Source: an uncultured Flavobacteriales bacterium
Lineage (GTDB): Bacteria; Bacteroidota; Bacteroidia; Flavobacteriales; Crocinitomicaceae
Reading direction: 5' to 3'
Length of the DNA: 7,958 nucleotides
Assembly: GCA_946886545.1 (NCBI GenBank)
Contig: CAMPIU010000126.1
Location: 1 to 7,958, forward strand
Part shown: positions 6,072 through 7,958 of the stretch, in pieces
Position numbering within the stretch: the stretch's first letter is position 1
Layout of the letters: the number at the start of each line of letters is the position of its first letter
The notes under the pieces: model-generated
Seen by the model: the letters and a program-made list of their open reading frames with translations, nothing else
The model's database searches: none
What the model was told of the DNA's origin: nothing
Program-made: the position numbers and the translations under genes

Positions 6072-6180
6072 GAATTGAAAATTGATAATTTAAAATTGAA
6101 AAGGGATTACACTTATGTTTGTTGAATTGATCCCCTAGAAGTGGATTTTTAGCTTTTCAATTGTCCATTCTCAATTCTCC
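6070..6180. terminator. Bidirectional terminator-like inverted repeat made of heptamers
   Basis: The gap between two convergent genes is a long imperfect inverted repeat. The left arm (6070-6103) contains four 7-nt units: ATTGAAA, ATTGATA, ATTTAAA, ATTGAAA (6074-6101). The right arm (6153-6180), read on the opposite strand, has ATTGAGA, ATGGACA, ATTGAAA flanked by the same GAGA and AG ends. The arms therefore pair over about 27 nt with one heptamer looped out. A small inner repeat, GGGAT (6103-6107) with ATCCC (6130-6134), lies in the loop. A transcript from either side would fold into an AT-rich hairpin. Likely role: shared transcription stop for the anti-sigma operon and the cyclase gene. 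It could also be a copy of a dispersed repeat. Confidence 0.65.
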
Positions 6181-6181
6181 A

Positions 6182-7882
6182 TTAAACCTGTTGATTTTGC
6201 AGTTCTGTCAGAGCTATTTTCAACTCAGCCAGGCGGTTCGTCTTTCCTTTTTCACGAATATTTAATGCCGTTACGGTATAAAAACGGTGGGTTTCACCAA
6301 GAAAACGGATTTGCATTTGAATCCAATTCTCCTCGGATAAATCCATTCCGAATGCGATCATTTCATCCCTTAATTTGGAAGCAACCACATAATAATCTGC
6401 TCTTCCCAGGTAATCATGGTCCGCATCACACAAAATTTCCTGAAGCAGTCCAACCGGTTCGATATCCAGGGCGGTTGCAAGGATCATTTCACGTACCTGT
6501 TGAATCTGAAGTGCATTAAAACCGTATTTCGGAAGCATTTGCTCCATTAATCTTACCGCGTGCAGCTCATTGTGATGATAGGTGAAAATAAAGCCCGTAT
6601 CGTGGAATAAAGCGGCAGTTCTGAGCAAAAGCATCTCTTCTTCATTCAAACCCTCCAGCTTTCCCAAACGAATAGCGGCTTTTTCGACATTTAAAGTATG
6701 TCCAAGATCGTGATAGATCACTTCATCCGGCAACATGGATTTGAGTTTATTCAGAATATCGCTCCTCATGTGCTCAAAATCGACGGTTGCAATTTGGCAA
6801 AGAACACGTAATTCTACAGAAGGAACTTTCCCGGTTCCATATAAGCTGTATTCCGATTTCAAAGACTCCAGTTCGAACGTTTCCATTGTACCTCCCCGTT
6901 TTTTGATCGGAACATTTCCTAAATCCTTCGTATCAAAATAACTACGGCATTCATCATAGATTGCCTGAGTAATGGTAATTTGATCAATACCAGCGAATTG
7001 TTGTGCTCTTGCGGCAATATTTACTGTATCTCCCCACACATCAAACGAATATCTTTTGGAACCAATGATTCCCGCAACAAGCGGTCCGGCGTGAACCCCG
7101 ATCCGGATTTCCCAAAAATCCTTCTTCATAGCTTTAGCCAGTTCTTTTTCATTCCGTATGAAATTGCGCATTTCCAAAGCGGCCATGCAGGCCCTTAAGA
7201 TCGGTTGGTCATTATCTTCATTTACACCGGCAATAGCCATATAAGCATCACCAATTGTTTTGATCTTTTCTAATTTGTACCGTTCAACAATCTCATCAAA
7301 CGCAGTAAAATAATACTCCAGGCGTTTGACTAATTTAATTGGCTTGATCGATTTCGATTTCATGGAGAAATCCACAAAATCAGTAAAAAGAACTACTCCT
7401 TTGTCAACCCGTTTTGGGGAGAACTTCCCGTATTGGTTTAAATCGTCCAAAACATTCGCAGGAAGAATATTCCCCAACAACTGAGCAATTCGCTGATCCT
7501 TATAATAAAGAGACTTGTACACATCCAACTTCGCTTGGATCAATAAGGGATTAAAAGGTTTGGTAATAAAATCCACAGCCCCTGAATTAAACCCTTTCAA
7601 CAATTTGGAGCCCGTTCTTGTGTTTTCAGTAATAATAATCGAATAATGTGTGTGAGAAGCATGAACCTGCAGCAATTCTTTAAAATCATCCATTGACGAA
7701 AAATTGGGACTATCCACATCAATCAGGATAATACCCACCTCTCGTCGTTTCAGTATTTCATGAGCATCCTCGATCGAATCGCAAAACAGCAAAATATTCC
7801 CGCCCCCACCGAGAATTTCCTTTATCGCCAATTTGTCTGAATCTTTATCGTCAATAATTAGAATATTAATCAGGCGCTCCAT
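6182..7882 (-). CDS. Receiver - class III adenylyl cyclase - HD phosphohydrolase fusion
   Basis: This is a 566-aa cytoplasmic signalling protein without membrane segments. The receiver domain (about 5-122) has the full set: D11/D12, phosphoacceptor D55, T85 and K108 (ITKPF). A linker (123-158) ends in LLGNILPANVLDDL, typical before class III cyclases. The cyclase domain (about 159-340) has metal-binding D168 (LFTDF) and D212 (TIGDAYMA), base-specifying K208 and D281 (FDVWGD), and transition-state N288 and R292 (TVNIAAR). K plus D at the specificity sites predicts ATP as substrate, so the product is cAMP rather than cGMP. The C-terminal HD domain (about 355-500) has H395 in YHDLGHT, H427-D428 in ALFHDTGF, H436/H437 and D486 in ILCDADHD, consistent with a metal-dependent phosphohydrolase. 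All key residues look intact. The ATG at 7882 gives a normal receiver start. Domain calls are secure; whether the HD domain hydrolyses cAMP is unknown. Confidence 0.93.
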   Translation of the reverse strand: MERLINILIIDDKDSDKLAIKEILGGGGNILLFCDSIEDAHEILKRREVGIILIDVDSPNFSSMDDFKELLQVHASHTHYSIIITENTRTGSKLLKGFNSGAVDFITKPFNPLLIQAKLDVYKSLYYKDQRIAQLLGNILPANVLDDLNQYGKFSPKRVDKGVVLFTDFVDFSMKSKSIKPIKLVKRLEYYFTAFDEIVERYKLEKIKTIGDAYMAIAGVNEDNDQPILRACMAALEMRNFIRNEKELAKAMKKDFWEIRIGVHAGPLVAGIIGSKRYSFDVWGDTVNIAARAQQFAGIDQITITQAIYDECRSYFDTKDLGNVPIKKRGGTMETFELESLKSEYSLYGTGKVPSVELRVLCQIATVDFEHMRSDILNKLKSMLPDEVIYHDLGHTLNVEKAAIRLGKLEGLNEEEMLLLRTAALFHDTGFIFTYHHNELHAVRLMEQMLPKYGFNALQIQQVREMILATALDIEPVGLLQEILCDADHDYLGRADYYVVASKLRDEMIAFGMDLSEENWIQMQIRFLGETHRFYTVTALNIREKGKTNRLAELKIALTELQNQQV

Positions 7883-7904
7883 TAATGAATCAGTTTATTA
7901 CAGT

Positions 7905-7929
7905 TGTTTACTAAAAATGAAAGTAAACA
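7905..7929 (-). promoter_or_regulatory. Dyad upstream of the cyclase gene, operator or leader hairpin
   Basis: A perfect 8-bp inverted repeat, TGTTTACT (7905-7912) and AGTAAACA (7922-7929), has a 9-nt spacer and lies 22 nt upstream of the cyclase ATG. Its size and symmetry fit an operator for a dimeric regulator or a small hairpin in the mRNA leader. A TATAATTG (minus strand, 7954-7947), one mismatch from TAnnTTTG, lies just upstream and would place the dyad in the leader; its partner -33 element would fall outside the window. Function is inferred. Confidence 0.4.
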
Positions 7930-7958
7930 TAATCTTTAAAAAAATACAATTATAAGAT

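Noticed and set aside
6265..7198. Plus-strand open frames at 6265-6519, 6735-6941 and 6980-7198
   Set aside because: They lie wholly inside the cyclase gene, whose minus-strand reading has intact catalytic motifs throughout.
6182..7882. Guanylate cyclase annotation for the cyclase domain
   Set aside because: The base-specifying residues are Lys208 and Asp281, the adenylyl pattern, rather than Glu and Cys.

Overview
The window looks like chromosome of a Bacteroidota bacterium, most likely Flavobacteriales and perhaps near Fluviicola/Crocinitomicaceae. The family-level guess is an inference. The support is AT-rich coding DNA, signal peptides ending in S-K-A-Q or S-W-A-Q, starts without Shine-Dalgarno sequences, and a good TTTG / TAnnTTTG promoter at 2669-2697. 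I see no tRNA, rRNA, CRISPR array or transposase gene.

Region 1 (1-2656, + strand) is a compact operon. Three small tandem paralogues (about 148-447, 451-999, 1003-1548) are followed by a polytopic membrane protein with a DoxX-like core (1545-2633). The paralogues share an unusual C-terminal tail: five lysines, a Gly-rich hydrophobic segment and a short basic end. Genes 2 and 3 also have signal peptides. A near-identical block of about 230 bp, repeated at a 552-bp period, covers each gene-to-gene junction. The first paralogue has no convincing start, and its homology runs upstream of the only usable start codon to an in-frame TGA at 28-30, so it may be broken. A hairpin follows directly after the membrane gene.

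Region 2 (2669-3410, +) is a single NarL/LuxR-type response regulator with its own promoter and a possible weak terminator. No histidine kinase is present.

Region 3 (3470-6071, +) is a translationally coupled three-gene unit: a large exported protein, an ECF sigma factor (1-nt overlap) and a single-pass membrane protein placed as its anti-sigma factor (4-nt overlap). The arrangement suggests an envelope-sensing switch, with the exported protein as a candidate sensor partner or effector.

Region 4 (6182-7958, - strand) holds a three-domain signalling protein: receiver, class III cyclase with adenylyl-cyclase specificity residues, and HD phosphohydrolase. It converges on region 3. The 110-bp gap between them is an inverted repeat built from ATTGAAA-like heptamers, probably a bidirectional terminator. 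An 8+8 bp dyad lies just upstream of the cyclase start.

The most interesting items are the tandem family with its strongly conserved C-terminal tail, which may be an undescribed anchoring or sorting signal, and the REC-adenylyl cyclase-HD fusion, which may both make and break a cyclic nucleotide under phosphorylation control.
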